A stretch of 8,507 nt of DNA from an uncultured Clostridia bacterium (GCA_946627905.1 CAMOVY010000045.1:1-8507), one strand, 5' to 3'; numbered from the stretch's first letter, positions 1 to 7,195 are shown. The notes: generated by a model not told the origin, from the sequence alone. A program made the numbers and translations.

Positions 1-716
1 TGCGCGCCGCCTTCTATCGGCACGTAGCCGTCCAAGTGTCCGTACGCGTCGTTCATCGTCTTAAAAAATTCGTCGCCGTACTTTTTTACCACCTGTTTAA
101 CAGAATACTTGTCAAACGCTTCGAAAACGTTAAGCCGCTTTTTAAGTTTTTCGCAAATGGACGTTATACGCTCATAAGGCGTGTCGGGCACGGTGAAACT
201 CTTTTCCACCCACTTGGATTCGTCGTTAAAGCCCATCTCGCGCATACGTTCGCAAAAATAAGGATAGTAATAATTTGTGCCGTACGTACTGCGTTTATCG
301 AACCCGAAAGTCAGCATACCTTCCCTATCCGTATCGTTAAACCCCCACGGTCCGTGGATAGTGTCCATACCGTAATCCTTGCCGAACTTTTCCACCGCGT
401 TAATCAGCGCGTTAAAAACTTCGCTGTCGTCCACGCAGTCAAGGCGGGAAAATCTTATATACTTTCTGCCCGTTAACTCGTTGTCCTTGCGGTTAATTAG
501 CCCCGCGATACGCCCGACTAACTTTCCGTCTTTATAACACAAAAACCCCTTGCACTCGTTGCCCTTTAAATTAAAGTTCTTTTTGGGGTTAAAGGTATTA
601 AGTTCGTCGCTTCTTATCGACGGTACGTAATACGGACAACCTTTGTAGAGTTTCACAGGATACGCCGCGAATTTTTTAAGGTCTTTTTTGCTTTTAACTT
701 CTTTGATTTCTACCAT
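1..716 (-). CDS. GNAT-fold (YghO-like) N-acetyltransferase-related protein, C-terminus cut by window edge
   Basis: Reading the minus strand from the ATG at 716 gives 238 uninterrupted codons to the window edge, so the C-terminal part is missing. The start is supported by AAGGTG four bases upstream and by a good promoter. The opening KSKKDLKKFAAYPVKLYKG, the stretch VGRIAGLIN at residues 67-75 (resembling the strand and acyl-CoA pyrophosphate-loop region of GNAT proteins), and HGPWGFNDTDREGM at about 121-134 match the pattern I know from the large GNAT-like family that includes E. coli YghO (about 370 residues). The substrate is unknown for the family, so acyltransfer is inferred from the fold. 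It is likely cytoplasmic, as no signal peptide or membrane segment is visible. It has its own promoter and so looks like a separate transcription unit. Confident in the gene, moderately confident in the family. Confidence 0.8.
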   Translation of the reverse strand, partial: MVEIKEVKSKKDLKKFAAYPVKLYKGCPYYVPSIRSDELNTFNPKKNFNLKGNECKGFLCYKDGKLVGRIAGLINRKDNELTGRKYIRFSRLDCVDDSEVFNALINAVEKFGKDYGMDTIHGPWGFNDTDREGMLTFGFDKRSTYGTNYYYPYFCERMREMGFNDESKWVEKSFTVPDTPYERITSICEKLKKRLNVFEAFDKYSVKQVVKKYGDEFFKTMNDAYGHLDGYVPIEGGA

Positions 717-720
717 AATT

Positions 721-726
721 CACCTT
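721..726 (-). promoter_or_regulatory. Ribosome binding site of the GNAT-like gene
   Basis: On the minus strand AAGGTG precedes the ATG at 716 with a 4-nt spacer (AATT). It is slightly close but it fixes the start, since no better start codon lies nearby. Confidence 0.65.
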
Positions 727-750
727 GAAAAAAGTTAAATTACGATAGTC

Positions 751-779
751 ATTATACTACTAACGAAAAAAAAAGACAA
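751..779 (-). promoter_or_regulatory. Sigma-A-type promoter for the GNAT-like gene
   Basis: The minus strand has TTGTCT (774-779, four of six consensus bases), a 17-nt spacer containing a nine-T run, and a perfect TATAAT (751-756). Transcription would start near 744, leaving a short leader of about 28 nt before the ATG at 716. This is the best promoter match in the window. It lies just after the small ORF that ends at 799, which argues that the GNAT gene is transcribed separately from its upstream neighbours. Confidence 0.7.
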
Positions 780-798
780 ATATTTTTTATGCGGTTTT

Positions 799-915
799 TT
801 ATTTCTGCAACTTGCGCACAGCAAGCGGCGGAACTTCGTCTTTTAAAGCCATTATATAGTTGCCGTATTCTTCTTCGGTAAGTTTTTTGATTTTACTCTT
901 TTTCTTTTTTGACAT
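799..915 (-). CDS. Small 38-aa lysine-rich protein overlapping the end of the YkvI-like gene
   Basis: From the ATG at 915 the minus strand encodes 38 residues ending in TAA at 799-801. The N-terminus is very basic (MSKKKKSKIKKL), followed by TEEEYGNYIMALKDE, which looks like an acidic-basic amphipathic helix, and a tail with PPLAVRKLQK. There is no signal peptide or membrane segment. Initiation is well supported: AAAGGAG lies 6 nt upstream of the ATG, stronger than the ribosome binding site of most long genes here. The first 64 nt overlap the 3' end of the YkvI-like gene in another frame, so translation may be coupled. I do not recognise the family. A short nucleic-acid- or ribosome-associated protein is possible from the charge, but that is a guess. 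It could also be a chance ORF, though the ribosome binding site argues against this. Confidence 0.6.
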   Translation of the reverse strand: MSKKKKSKIKKLTEEEYGNYIMALKDEVPPLAVRKLQK

Positions 916-1868
916 AACGCGCTCCTTTTTCCCATAGTATCGCCTTTTGCCTTTCCTTTTATACCGAAAAAACTTTTTACTATCGAAACTAACCCCAGCG
1001 CCCCGACAAGCGGATAGCAGTATTTTATTATAGCGCTAATCCCCGCGCGGGATAGAATAAACAGCAAAGCGTACAGCAAAAAGCAATACGCCCCGCGGCG
1101 TTTTTCAGCCGTTTTTTCCACGATAAAATTTTTAAGCGGATACAGGTAGCAGATAAGCGAAGTAAACGAACCGATAAAAATCGCCGCAATAAGTAATGGA
1201 TAAAGCGCCGTGCCGTAAGAGATATCTATTAGCGGCAAGGCGGTTTTAGGCGCAACCCTTAAAATAATAAAAGCAAAAAGTGTGAAAAATACCGAAAAGC
1301 AAAGGGCGGCGGCAACGTTTGCTCGTTTGCTTTTGCTCTTTTTTGCAATATGTACCGAAGGCAAGGCAACAAACAAATTCATACAGGCGTACAATAGTGC
1401 GTTTATTACGCCGACCGCCGAAGTACCCTTTACCGCCATACCTTGCGCGGGCGCAAAAATCGCCGCGCTTAACACTATAGCACACGATACCGGTATTAAA
1501 ACGCAATTTACCTTTTCCACCTTTTTTATGTCTTTTGAAAACGAAAAATGAAAGATAAAAAGCGATATAATAGACGCGGCGGGTACGCCTTTTAAAATCC
1601 CAGCGTAGCCCGCAATCTCGTCAAGTCCCGAAAGCATAGCGAGAGAAAACACCAACTCCGCAAGCATAAAAACGGATTTCGAACCGCAGTCGTTTTCGGT
1701 GCGTACGAAAGAAAAGCCTATAAAAAACACCGCCGCGGCAAGCGCAAGGCAAAAAAGGTTTACCCCGCCGAAAAAGGCAATAAGTTCCCCGCCCGATAAA
1801 AACCCCGCGCCCATAACCGCGCCGGCAATAACGAAAAAGAGTTTTAAAGTATCGGCAAAATTCTTCAC
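852..1868 (-). CDS. YkvI-family integral membrane protein (putative transporter)
   Basis: This 338-aa protein has about ten hydrophobic segments. The N-terminal FFVIAGAVMGAGFLSGGE (residues 11-28) matches the glycine-rich first helix of the YkvI family (COG3949), whose members resemble APC/LeuT-fold transporters and have the same length range. The substrate is not established; transport across the cytoplasmic membrane is inferred from the fold. The start is a GTG with no recognisable Shine-Dalgarno sequence (TAATTTTTAAA upstream); an in-frame stop lies a short way further upstream, so little alternative exists, and the first helix begins soon after it. After the last helix (about residue 300) comes a basic tail of about 37 residues with many Lys and Arg. 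Its final part is read across the ribosome binding site and body of the small ORF at 799-915, so it may be a by-product of overlap rather than a functional domain. The gene lies just past a strong terminator, and no convincing promoter separates them. Confidence 0.8.
   Translation of the reverse strand: MKNFADTLKLFFVIAGAVMGAGFLSGGELIAFFGGVNLFCLALAAAVFFIGFSFVRTENDCGSKSVFMLAELVFSLAMLSGLDEIAGYAGILKGVPAASIISLFIFHFSFSKDIKKVEKVNCVLIPVSCAIVLSAAIFAPAQGMAVKGTSAVGVINALLYACMNLFVALPSVHIAKKSKSKRANVAAALCFSVFFTLFAFIILRVAPKTALPLIDISYGTALYPLLIAAIFIGSFTSLICYLYPLKNFIVEKTAEKRRGAYCFLLYALLFILSRAGISAIIKYCYPLVGALGLVSIVKSFFGIKGKAKGDTMGKRSALCQKRKRVKSKNLPKKNTATI
922..928 (-). promoter_or_regulatory. Strong ribosome binding site of the 38-aa ORF, inside the YkvI-like gene
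   Basis: AAAGGAG on the minus strand with a 6-nt spacer before the ATG at 915. A near-ideal Shine-Dalgarno sequence embedded in another coding frame is the main support for the small ORF. Confidence 0.65.
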
Positions 1869-1903
1869 TTTAAAAATTACGGTTAAAACTTGCGATTTAT
1901 GCT

Positions 1904-1949
1904 TTTAACAACAAAAAGGGCGGCTGTTGCCGCCCTTTTTGTTGTTAAA
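1904..1949. terminator. Perfect 21-bp hairpin, intrinsic terminator (works in both directions)
   Basis: Arms 1904-1924 and 1929-1949 are fully complementary around a 4-nt loop (tgtt). The GC-rich core gggcggc/gccgccc is flanked by five A on one side and five T on the other, so either strand gives a stem followed by a U run. It sits 5 bases past the stop codon of the alpha-solenoid gene and must end the minus-strand unit coming from the antiporter. No plus-strand gene ends here, so the minus-strand direction is the relevant one. Confidence 0.93.
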
Positions 1950-1954
1950 TTCAA

Positions 1955-2770
1955 TTATTTTTTGCCCTTTACTTTTTTATAAATGGCGTCCTCCGTAAAG
2001 TCGCGCTTTTCGGTATATTCGCCGCCTAAAACTTCGATAGCGAATTTAAGTTCTTCAAATTCCTGATAATTAACCTTGCCCTCTATCGCGGTTTTTAAAA
2101 AGGGAATTGCCCGTTCGTCGCCGTACTTTGCCAAATAATTCGCGTACAGCGGAATTTTATTTTTATTCTTTACAAACTCGTACACGAGTTTATCGAACAC
2201 GTCGTCGGATTTTTCCTTAACGCTTGCTAATATCTCCGAAAGTCTGTCCTTTTTATCTTCCGCGGCTAAATCGAAACTTTTAAGCACCTTATCCCTTGCT
2301 TTGTCCGCGTTTAAAGTAAGCGCTTCGGTCGCAAGTTCGCCTATAGCGTCAGGATAGTCGTAAAGTGCGAACTCCAAATACCTTTCCACGGGGATTTCCG
2401 CTTTTAAATCGGCTAAAATATTCATAAGGTACGCGGTAAACTGCTCATCGTGCTCAATCATAAGCGCGGCTTTTACCGCTTTTACGCTGTCAGGATTTGC
2501 CGTTATCGCTTCAATTAAAAAATCGCTCACGGGCACGTCCTTTTCTATATGTTCGCTTAAACAGTCAAGCAACTCCGCAGGCGAAAAGGCGCGGTAAAAT
2601 TCGTTGGGCGTTTTACCCCCTAACTCTTTTTGCGAAACGCAACCGAATTCTTCATACAAAACGGGGATTTTATTTTCTATTTCTTCGGGCTTAACCTTGC
2701 CCACGTTATCCAAAACGTATTTTTCTATGTATTTATCGAAAAGCCTGTCGAGATTTATTATTTCAATCAT
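1955..2770 (-). CDS. Uncharacterised 271-aa alpha-solenoid (HEAT-like) protein
   Basis: This is a soluble, almost wholly helical protein with no signal peptide or membrane segment. Helical pairs of HEAT type can be seen; the clearest is around residues 207-249, where YGDERAIPFLKTAIEG resembles the HEAT pattern of an Asp-Arg turn followed by an amphipathic helix. Others run through about 64-200. There is no catalytic motif and no SEC-C zinc tail. Solenoids of this kind usually bind proteins, which is all that can be inferred. The ATG overlaps the end of the TPR gene by 8 nt (ATGATTGA) and has AAGGAG 7 nt upstream inside that gene, so the two are translationally linked and the products may act together. 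It is the last gene of the unit, followed at once by the terminator. Family not recognised. Confidence 0.75.
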   Translation of the reverse strand: MIEIINLDRLFDKYIEKYVLDNVGKVKPEEIENKIPVLYEEFGCVSQKELGGKTPNEFYRAFSPAELLDCLSEHIEKDVPVSDFLIEAITANPDSVKAVKAALMIEHDEQFTAYLMNILADLKAEIPVERYLEFALYDYPDAIGELATEALTLNADKARDKVLKSFDLAAEDKKDRLSEILASVKEKSDDVFDKLVYEFVKNKNKIPLYANYLAKYGDERAIPFLKTAIEGKVNYQEFEELKFAIEVLGGEYTEKRDFTEDAIYKKVKGKK

Positions 2771-4499
2771 CTTTGTTCTCCTTTTCGTACGCGGCAGCCG
2801 CGCGCTGTTTAAGTTTTGCGCGCTCCGCCTTTTTGATATATTCCAAAAACTCTTCTACTTCGCCGATTTTTTGTTTATCCACGCCGAACGCCGCGCACAC
2901 GTCTTTAACCTTTCTGAACCTGTCGAATTCGCACATAAGGTAGCCTATTGCGGCAATCGTTTCCGCACCGAAGCCGTTAAACCGTATAAGTTCTGCGTAA
3001 TCCGTGTAAAGGGTATTCATATTGAAAGCGATTTTAGCGGTGTCGTCAATCCCCCAAGCAACAGACTTGGCAATAGACAGCGCGTACGCGGAAGTATAAA
3101 GTTCGCCGTCCTTTTTATTCTCGAACACCGTCTTTCTCGGTTTTACCGACGCTAAATAGTTGCCGATAACCGCGTCAATCCTGCGTTTTTCGCCGTTTGC
3201 AACCAGAAGATAGACGATAGAACTTTTTACTTCGTCCGCTATATCCCCGTTTGTAAGCGCTGAAAACAGCAGTTCTCTGTCCTTCCCCGCGCCCGCGGAA
3301 CACAGTATAAACGCCGCACCCTTTGCGGTCTTTACGTCTTCCGAATAAAGCGAAAGCTTAAGCGTTTCGCGAGTTTTATCGTCTGCGGAATATATCTTTT
3401 TGCCCGTCAGATACTTTGCTATTTCGCGCTTTGCCGCCCTGCTTTCCGCTACGGGCAACGCCTTGGCGTACGGTAAAGGCAAAATCAAGTCCGCTTTGGA
3501 ATTGTCCTTTTCTATCTCTTTAAAAAGCGGGAAAAAGTACGCGTAAAAAGCGTCTTCGGGGTTGATTTTAAGCGCCGTAGTTATAGCCTTTACGCCGCTT
3601 TGATAGTCGCCCAAGTTCATAAACGACACGGCGTAAAAAAAGTTCATCACGTCGTCGTACGGGCGTTCTTTAAGTATTTCCGCTATACACTCGTTGGCGG
3701 TTTTGTCGTCGCCGCGCTCTATGGCGCAGGTCGCTATCTTGTAATTTTCCGACTTGTCGATAGTTCTCACTTTAAGCGCTTGGTCGTAATAATACTGCGC
3801 CTTATCCTTATCCCCCCGCGCCGAATATAAAGACGACAGATTGCAGTAGGCGTTTACGTTTTCACCGTGGCGGGAAAGGGAATCTTTACACACGTCAATC
3901 ACTTCTTCGTCGCGGCCGATAAGAAACAGCGAAGTAGCGTAGTCGCCGCTTATTTCCATCGTACGGCACTCCGCGGGTATTTTCTTAAATTGCCTTGCCG
4001 CCATAGCCGCATCACCCGCGGAAAGCGCGCGCTTGGCGTTTTTAGCCACCCCCGAATAGTCGGCTAAATTATACGGGTACGCAATAAAATACCCTTCTTT
4101 TCTGGCTTCGGGCGAAGAGAAAAATTTTATTATCTCTTCGTCAAGTCCTTCTTCGGCGATAAACCCGTCTTTTTCCATTTTCAAATGAAAATAGTAGCCC
4201 GAAGCCCAAAGGTTATCGAGATAGAAAAAATTGATGCCAAGTTCTTCGTAGGCAACCCCCTGCTTGTCTTTGGGGCATACGGTAAGATACTTGAACCAGT
4301 AGCGGTTGGAAAGTTCCAAAAGCCCCATATCGGTATAGCAATCGGCAACGTCCGCTATCGCTTTGTAATCGTTTGCACTTGCGTTAAGCACCGTAAGGTA
4401 CAGCCCCAGCGCGCCTAACAAATCGCCGCCGTCCGCCTTACCGTCCGCAAGCCGTTTATAAACGCTTACGCTCTCAAATTTTTTCACTACTTTTTTCAT
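2763..4499 (-). CDS. TPR-repeat protein, 578 aa, function unknown
   Basis: Tetratricopeptide repeats are visible at about residues 12-44, 46-77, 184-210, 215-248 (AYCNLSSLYSARGDKDKAQ, then YYYDQALKV) and 284-315 (FYAVSFMNLGDYQSGVKAI, then TTALKINPED). The C-terminal part (about 350-560) is also helical but lacks the TPR consensus and looks more HEAT-like. No signal peptide or membrane helix is present, so it is a cytosolic scaffold or adaptor by inference. The ATG lies 3 nt after the stop of hsp33 with no clear Shine-Dalgarno sequence, suggesting reinitiation after Hsp33 translation. Its TGA stop overlaps the start of the solenoid gene. Phe and Tyr are unusually frequent in residues 84-150. 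Neither the partner nor the process it serves can be read from sequence. Confidence 0.82.
   Translation of the reverse strand: MKKVVKKFESVSVYKRLADGKADGGDLLGALGLYLTVLNASANDYKAIADVADCYTDMGLLELSNRYWFKYLTVCPKDKQGVAYEELGINFFYLDNLWASGYYFHLKMEKDGFIAEEGLDEEIIKFFSSPEARKEGYFIAYPYNLADYSGVAKNAKRALSAGDAAMAARQFKKIPAECRTMEISGDYATSLFLIGRDEEVIDVCKDSLSRHGENVNAYCNLSSLYSARGDKDKAQYYYDQALKVRTIDKSENYKIATCAIERGDDKTANECIAEILKERPYDDVMNFFYAVSFMNLGDYQSGVKAITTALKINPEDAFYAYFFPLFKEIEKDNSKADLILPLPYAKALPVAESRAAKREIAKYLTGKKIYSADDKTRETLKLSLYSEDVKTAKGAAFILCSAGAGKDRELLFSALTNGDIADEVKSSIVYLLVANGEKRRIDAVIGNYLASVKPRKTVFENKKDGELYTSAYALSIAKSVAWGIDDTAKIAFNMNTLYTDYAELIRFNGFGAETIAAIGYLMCEFDRFRKVKDVCAAFGVDKQKIGEVEEFLEYIKKAERAKLKQRAAAAYEKENKDD
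2778..2783 (-). promoter_or_regulatory. Ribosome binding site of the alpha-solenoid gene, inside the TPR gene
   Basis: AAGGAG on the minus strand, 7 nt before the ATG at 2770. It shows that the overlapping downstream gene has its own initiation signal in addition to possible coupling. Confidence 0.75.
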
Positions 4500-4502
4500 A
4501 TG

Positions 4503-5357
4503 CTAAAACATTTCAGCCACGTCTTCCGCACCGAAAGAATATTCTTTGCCGCAGAATTCGCAGTTTACTTTTATTACCTTTTCTTTTGCTATTATGTCTT
4601 CAAGTTCGGCTTTGCCCAAAGACACGAGTATGCCCTTAACGTACTCCCTGTCGCAAAGGCACTTGTATATCGGATTGTATTCGGTACACTCCGCGTCGCC
4701 GAACAGTTCCTTAAAAAGTCCTTTTGCGCCTAAATCCCGTATCTTTGCCGAAACGTCCGACAACGATTTTACGATATTTTCCGCCTTTAACAGCGAACTC
4801 TCGGAAGCACTCGGCATAGCCTGAACTATAACCCCGCCAGAGCCCACGCACGTGCGGTTAGTACCGATTAAAACGCCCAGCGCCATGGCCGTGGGCTGCT
4901 GTTCGCTGTAAGCGTAGTAGGCGGTAAAATCTTCGGCAATTTCGCCCGAAACAAGCGCACAACTTCCCGAATAGGGTTCTTTAAGCCCCATACTTTTCAC
5001 GACGGTTATTCTGCCCGTTTTGCCAACAAACCCGCTTACGTCGAGTTTTCCGTTTGGCTTTAAGGGCAGTTCCGCAGTAGGGTTTGCCACCGAACCGCGC
5101 ATAAACAAATCGCCGCCCCCGCACACGGTAATCCTGCCGCCCGCGCCGTCCCCCTTGACGTTTACGAACAGTTTGTCTTCTTTGTTTTTAAGCCCGCTAG
5201 CCATAAAGGTGCAAGCGGTCATAGTTCTTCCGAACGCCGCCGCCGCAACGGGCGATAAATTATGAATTTTTATGCTCTCGTTCACCATATCGGTGGTATC
5301 AAGCACCGCGACGGAAATTTCCCCGCCCATTACGAGTGATTTTAACAGTTTTCCCAA
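4503..5357 (-). CDS. hslO: Hsp33 redox-regulated molecular chaperone
   Basis: This 284-aa protein aligns over its full length with Hsp33, a cytosolic holdase activated by oxidation and unfolding. The N-terminal domain shows LDTTDMVNESIKIHNLSPVAAAAFGRT (quoted as LDTTDMV at 19-25 and AAAFGRT at 39-45), YYAYSEQ (147-153) and GGVIVQAMP (174-182). The C-terminal switch has the CXC-X30-CXXC zinc site complete: C233, C235, C266 and C269. In the known mechanism these four cysteines hold zinc when reduced and form disulfides when oxidised. The start is TTG at 5357, preceded by AAAGGT at 6 nt. Choosing it over the ATG at residue 10 keeps the family's usual N-terminal register (start, then two hydrophobics and Lys). 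It lies 43 nt downstream of the antiporter gene and 3 nt upstream of the TPR gene. Confidence 0.95.
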   Translation of the reverse strand: MGKLLKSLVMGGEISVAVLDTTDMVNESIKIHNLSPVAAAAFGRTMTACTFMASGLKNKEDKLFVNVKGDGAGGRITVCGGGDLFMRGSVANPTAELPLKPNGKLDVSGFVGKTGRITVVKSMGLKEPYSGSCALVSGEIAEDFTAYYAYSEQQPTAMALGVLIGTNRTCVGSGGVIVQAMPSASESSLLKAENIVKSLSDVSAKIRDLGAKGLFKELFGDAECTEYNPIYKCLCDREYVKGILVSLGKAELEDIIAKEKVIKVNCEFCGKEYSFGAEDVAEMF

Positions 5358-5363
5358 ATTACT

Positions 5364-5369
5364 ACCTTT
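5364..5369 (-). promoter_or_regulatory. Ribosome binding site that decides the TTG start of hslO
   Basis: AAAGGT on the minus strand with a 6-nt spacer (AGTAAT) before TTG at 5357. No such signal precedes the ATG nine codons downstream. Confidence 0.7.
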
Positions 5370-5400
5370 CAGATATCAATTACAAATTATTGAACGCGTT

Positions 5401-6684
5401 CTAATCGAAATGCCCCTCTTCGAGTTCAGGTCTTGTCGGAAGGGGCGGCGTATCGTCTTTTTTATACAATAATTTCAATAGAATAGGCGCAAGCAAAGAA
5501 CTTACCATAACAAGCAGTACGACTATTACCCTGTACTTTGCGTCTATAATTCCGCCCGCTATACCCTTTTCCATAACAATCAGCGCGACTTCTCCGCGGG
5601 CTATCATACCGACGCCCGTTTTAAGGCTGTCTTTAACCCCGAATTTTAAAATTTTTGCCATACCGCCGCAACCTATAATTTTGGTAAGTATAGCGACCAA
5701 CGTAAACGCCACCGCAAAAAGCAGCGTTTCGGCGGTAAAGCCCTGAAAACTCATTTTTATGCCTATCCCCGCAAAGAATATAGGCGCGAATATGGTATAA
5801 GAATTTATAGAAACCTTTCTGTCGACGTACTGCGCGGACTTATGGTTAGTTGAAAGCACCAGCCCCGCAATATACGCGCCCGTGATATCCGCCACACCGA
5901 ACACTTTTTCTGCAATAAAGGCGTATAAAAAGCAAAGCGCTATGGATAAAATGGGTATTCTTCGCGTATGCGGCGCTTTTTTCTCTATATACTTAAACAG
6001 TTTTGAAAACCCTATCCCCGCGGCGATTGCGAACACGAAAAAGGTCAATATCCATATTATAGTAATAGCGGCGTTGCCGTTTGGATTGATGCTGTTTAGT
6101 ACGGTGTTTTCCGCGCTTTTAGCGCCCGATAGCGAAAGTACTATCGCAAGCACCATTATACCCAAAACGTCGTCTATTATGGCGGCGGAGAGTATTACCG
6201 TGCCTACTTTAGTCTGTAGTTTGCCGAGTTCTCTTAATACTTCGACGGTAATTCCCACGGAAGTCGCCGTCATTATAACGCCTATAAACACCCACGAAAA
6301 CGCGCCGTGCGCGGCATCGGGCAAAAACAGCGCGCCTATACCCGTTCCCGCGGCAAGCGGCAATATAACTCCAGAGGCGGCGACGGCGAAAGCAACCGCA
6401 CCCGTACTTTTAACGTCTTTCAGGTTGGTTTCAAGCCCCGCTGTAAACATAACGAAAATAACGCCCACTTCCGCAAAAACGTTAAAATATTCGCTTTCTT
6501 TAATGGGAAACACCGACGCTCCGCCCGTATCAAACATCAAAGACCATACGGCAGGACCTATTAAAATTCCCGCCACGATAAACCCGAGCACCTGCGGAAG
6601 TCCGAACTTCCGCATTAAAATGCCGAGCATTTTTGTCGAAAACAGTATTATAGCCAGCTGACAAAGAAAATCCGTAATTTCCAT
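5401..6684 (-). CDS. CPA2/Kef-type cation:proton antiporter, no RCK domain
   Basis: This 427-aa protein has about 12-13 hydrophobic segments across residues 8-407 and a short polar tail. Family signatures are GLPQVLGFIVAGILIGP (28-44), the TATSVGITVEVLRELG segment (139-154), the ion-binding pair D171-D172 within SAAIIDDVLG, and GMIARGEVALIV (359-370). In characterised CPA2 exchangers such as NapA the Asp pair carries ions and marks electrogenic exchange; K310 (in FFAGIGIK) may be the partner lysine, though I cannot align it surely. It would exchange Na+ or K+ for H+ across the cytoplasmic membrane; the ion is not decided by sequence. The TrkA-N/RCK region that glutathione-gated KefB/KefC carry at the C-terminus is absent, as in GerN/NapA-like members. 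The ATG at 6684 has only a weak Shine-Dalgarno sequence. It is the first gene of the probable unit ending at 1955. Confidence 0.92.
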   Translation of the reverse strand: MEITDFLCQLAIILFSTKMLGILMRKFGLPQVLGFIVAGILIGPAVWSLMFDTGGASVFPIKESEYFNVFAEVGVIFVMFTAGLETNLKDVKSTGAVAFAVAASGVILPLAAGTGIGALFLPDAAHGAFSWVFIGVIMTATSVGITVEVLRELGKLQTKVGTVILSAAIIDDVLGIMVLAIVLSLSGAKSAENTVLNSINPNGNAAITIIWILTFFVFAIAAGIGFSKLFKYIEKKAPHTRRIPILSIALCFLYAFIAEKVFGVADITGAYIAGLVLSTNHKSAQYVDRKVSINSYTIFAPIFFAGIGIKMSFQGFTAETLLFAVAFTLVAILTKIIGCGGMAKILKFGVKDSLKTGVGMIARGEVALIVMEKGIAGGIIDAKYRVIVVLLVMVSSLLAPILLKLLYKKDDTPPLPTRPELEEGHFD

Positions 6685-6714
6685 ATCCGTTTTACACTTT
6701 TCTGATTTGTTCCG

Positions 6715-6749
6715 ATTATAATATTAAAGAACGCAAACTATTTTGTTTA
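6715..6749 (-). promoter_or_regulatory. Promoter-like region upstream of the antiporter gene
   Basis: The minus strand has TAAACA (6744-6749, four of six), a 17-nt spacer, and TAATAT (6721-6726). A perfect TATAAT follows directly (6715-6720), so the exact -10 hexamer is uncertain. The start of transcription would be 20-30 nt upstream of the ATG at 6684. No terminator separates this from the upstream gene ending at 6788, so read-through is also possible. Confidence 0.45.
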
Positions 6750-6787
6750 CGCCCTTTAAGCAAATTTTTTAATATATCCCCAAGTTT

Positions 6788-7195
6788 TTAACGTCTGCGG
6801 TTGCGCTTCATAAGTTCTTTCTTGGCTTTTTCTATGCGCTTATCGCGCTCCGCCCTGTCTTTCTCCGCCGCCGCTTCTTCTTCGGTCGGCTGAAACTCCG
6901 GGTCGTTCTTATGCTCTTCGACGTACTTTGCGTAATCGTCGTATATCGCCTGTTTGCTTTCGTTTAAGCGCAAAATATCGTCGCGGTTAAAGGAAGTCGG
7001 CAGTTCCGCCACTTTCAGTTCGTCGTCGGTTATCGGTTTTATAGGGCGGGAATTTAAAGAAGTCCGCGTTAGCGCCACTTGCTTACGGTATTGCTTTAAC
7101 GCTTCGGAATTGCTCTCTTTAACCTTTTCGTAAATACCCCTGTTCTTCTGCGCCCCTGGGACTTTGTCGTTTATAAACCTGTCGTAAGCCCATTG
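6788..7195 (-). CDS. C-terminal part of the YesL-like protein, separated by an in-frame TGA
   Basis: Directly after the TGA at 7196-7198 the same reading frame stays open for 135 codons to TAA at 6788. It begins QWAYDRFINDKVPG and ends in a charged, probably coiled-coil tail with AEKDRAERDKRIEKAKKELM and a final RNRRR. The only start codon of the usual kind in frame is GTG at 7078 (leaving 96 residues), and no Shine-Dalgarno sequence precedes it; the 39 codons before it also look like normal protein. It is therefore best read as the cytoplasmic tail of the membrane protein upstream, cut off by a nonsense mutation, a base-call error or a recoded stop, rather than as a separate gene. A 96-aa independent protein from 7078 is the alternative. 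The tail's function is unknown. Confidence 0.65.
   Translation of the reverse strand, partial: QWAYDRFINDKVPGAQKNRGIYEKVKESNSEALKQYRKQVALTRTSLNSRPIKPITDDELKVAELPTSFNRDDILRLNESKQAIYDDYAKYVEEHKNDPEFQPTEEEAAAEKDRAERDKRIEKAKKELMKRNRRR

Noticed and set aside
36..476. 146-codon plus-strand frame at the left edge
   Set aside because: The minus strand here encodes the GNAT-like protein with family motifs; the plus-strand product is Val/His/Arg-rich without recognisable features.
811..825. Hairpin cttgc/gcaag as terminator of the small ORF
   Set aside because: It has only five pairs, lies inside the ORF and is not followed by a U run on the minus strand.
2604..3155. 183-codon plus-strand frame opposite the TPR and solenoid genes
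   Set aside because: It spans two overlapping genes on the other strand, and shows no plausible domain.
5882..6661. Long plus-strand open frame (259 codons) opposite the antiporter gene
   Set aside because: It is antisense to a clearly recognisable membrane transporter, has no family signature, and open antisense frames are common opposite such genes.
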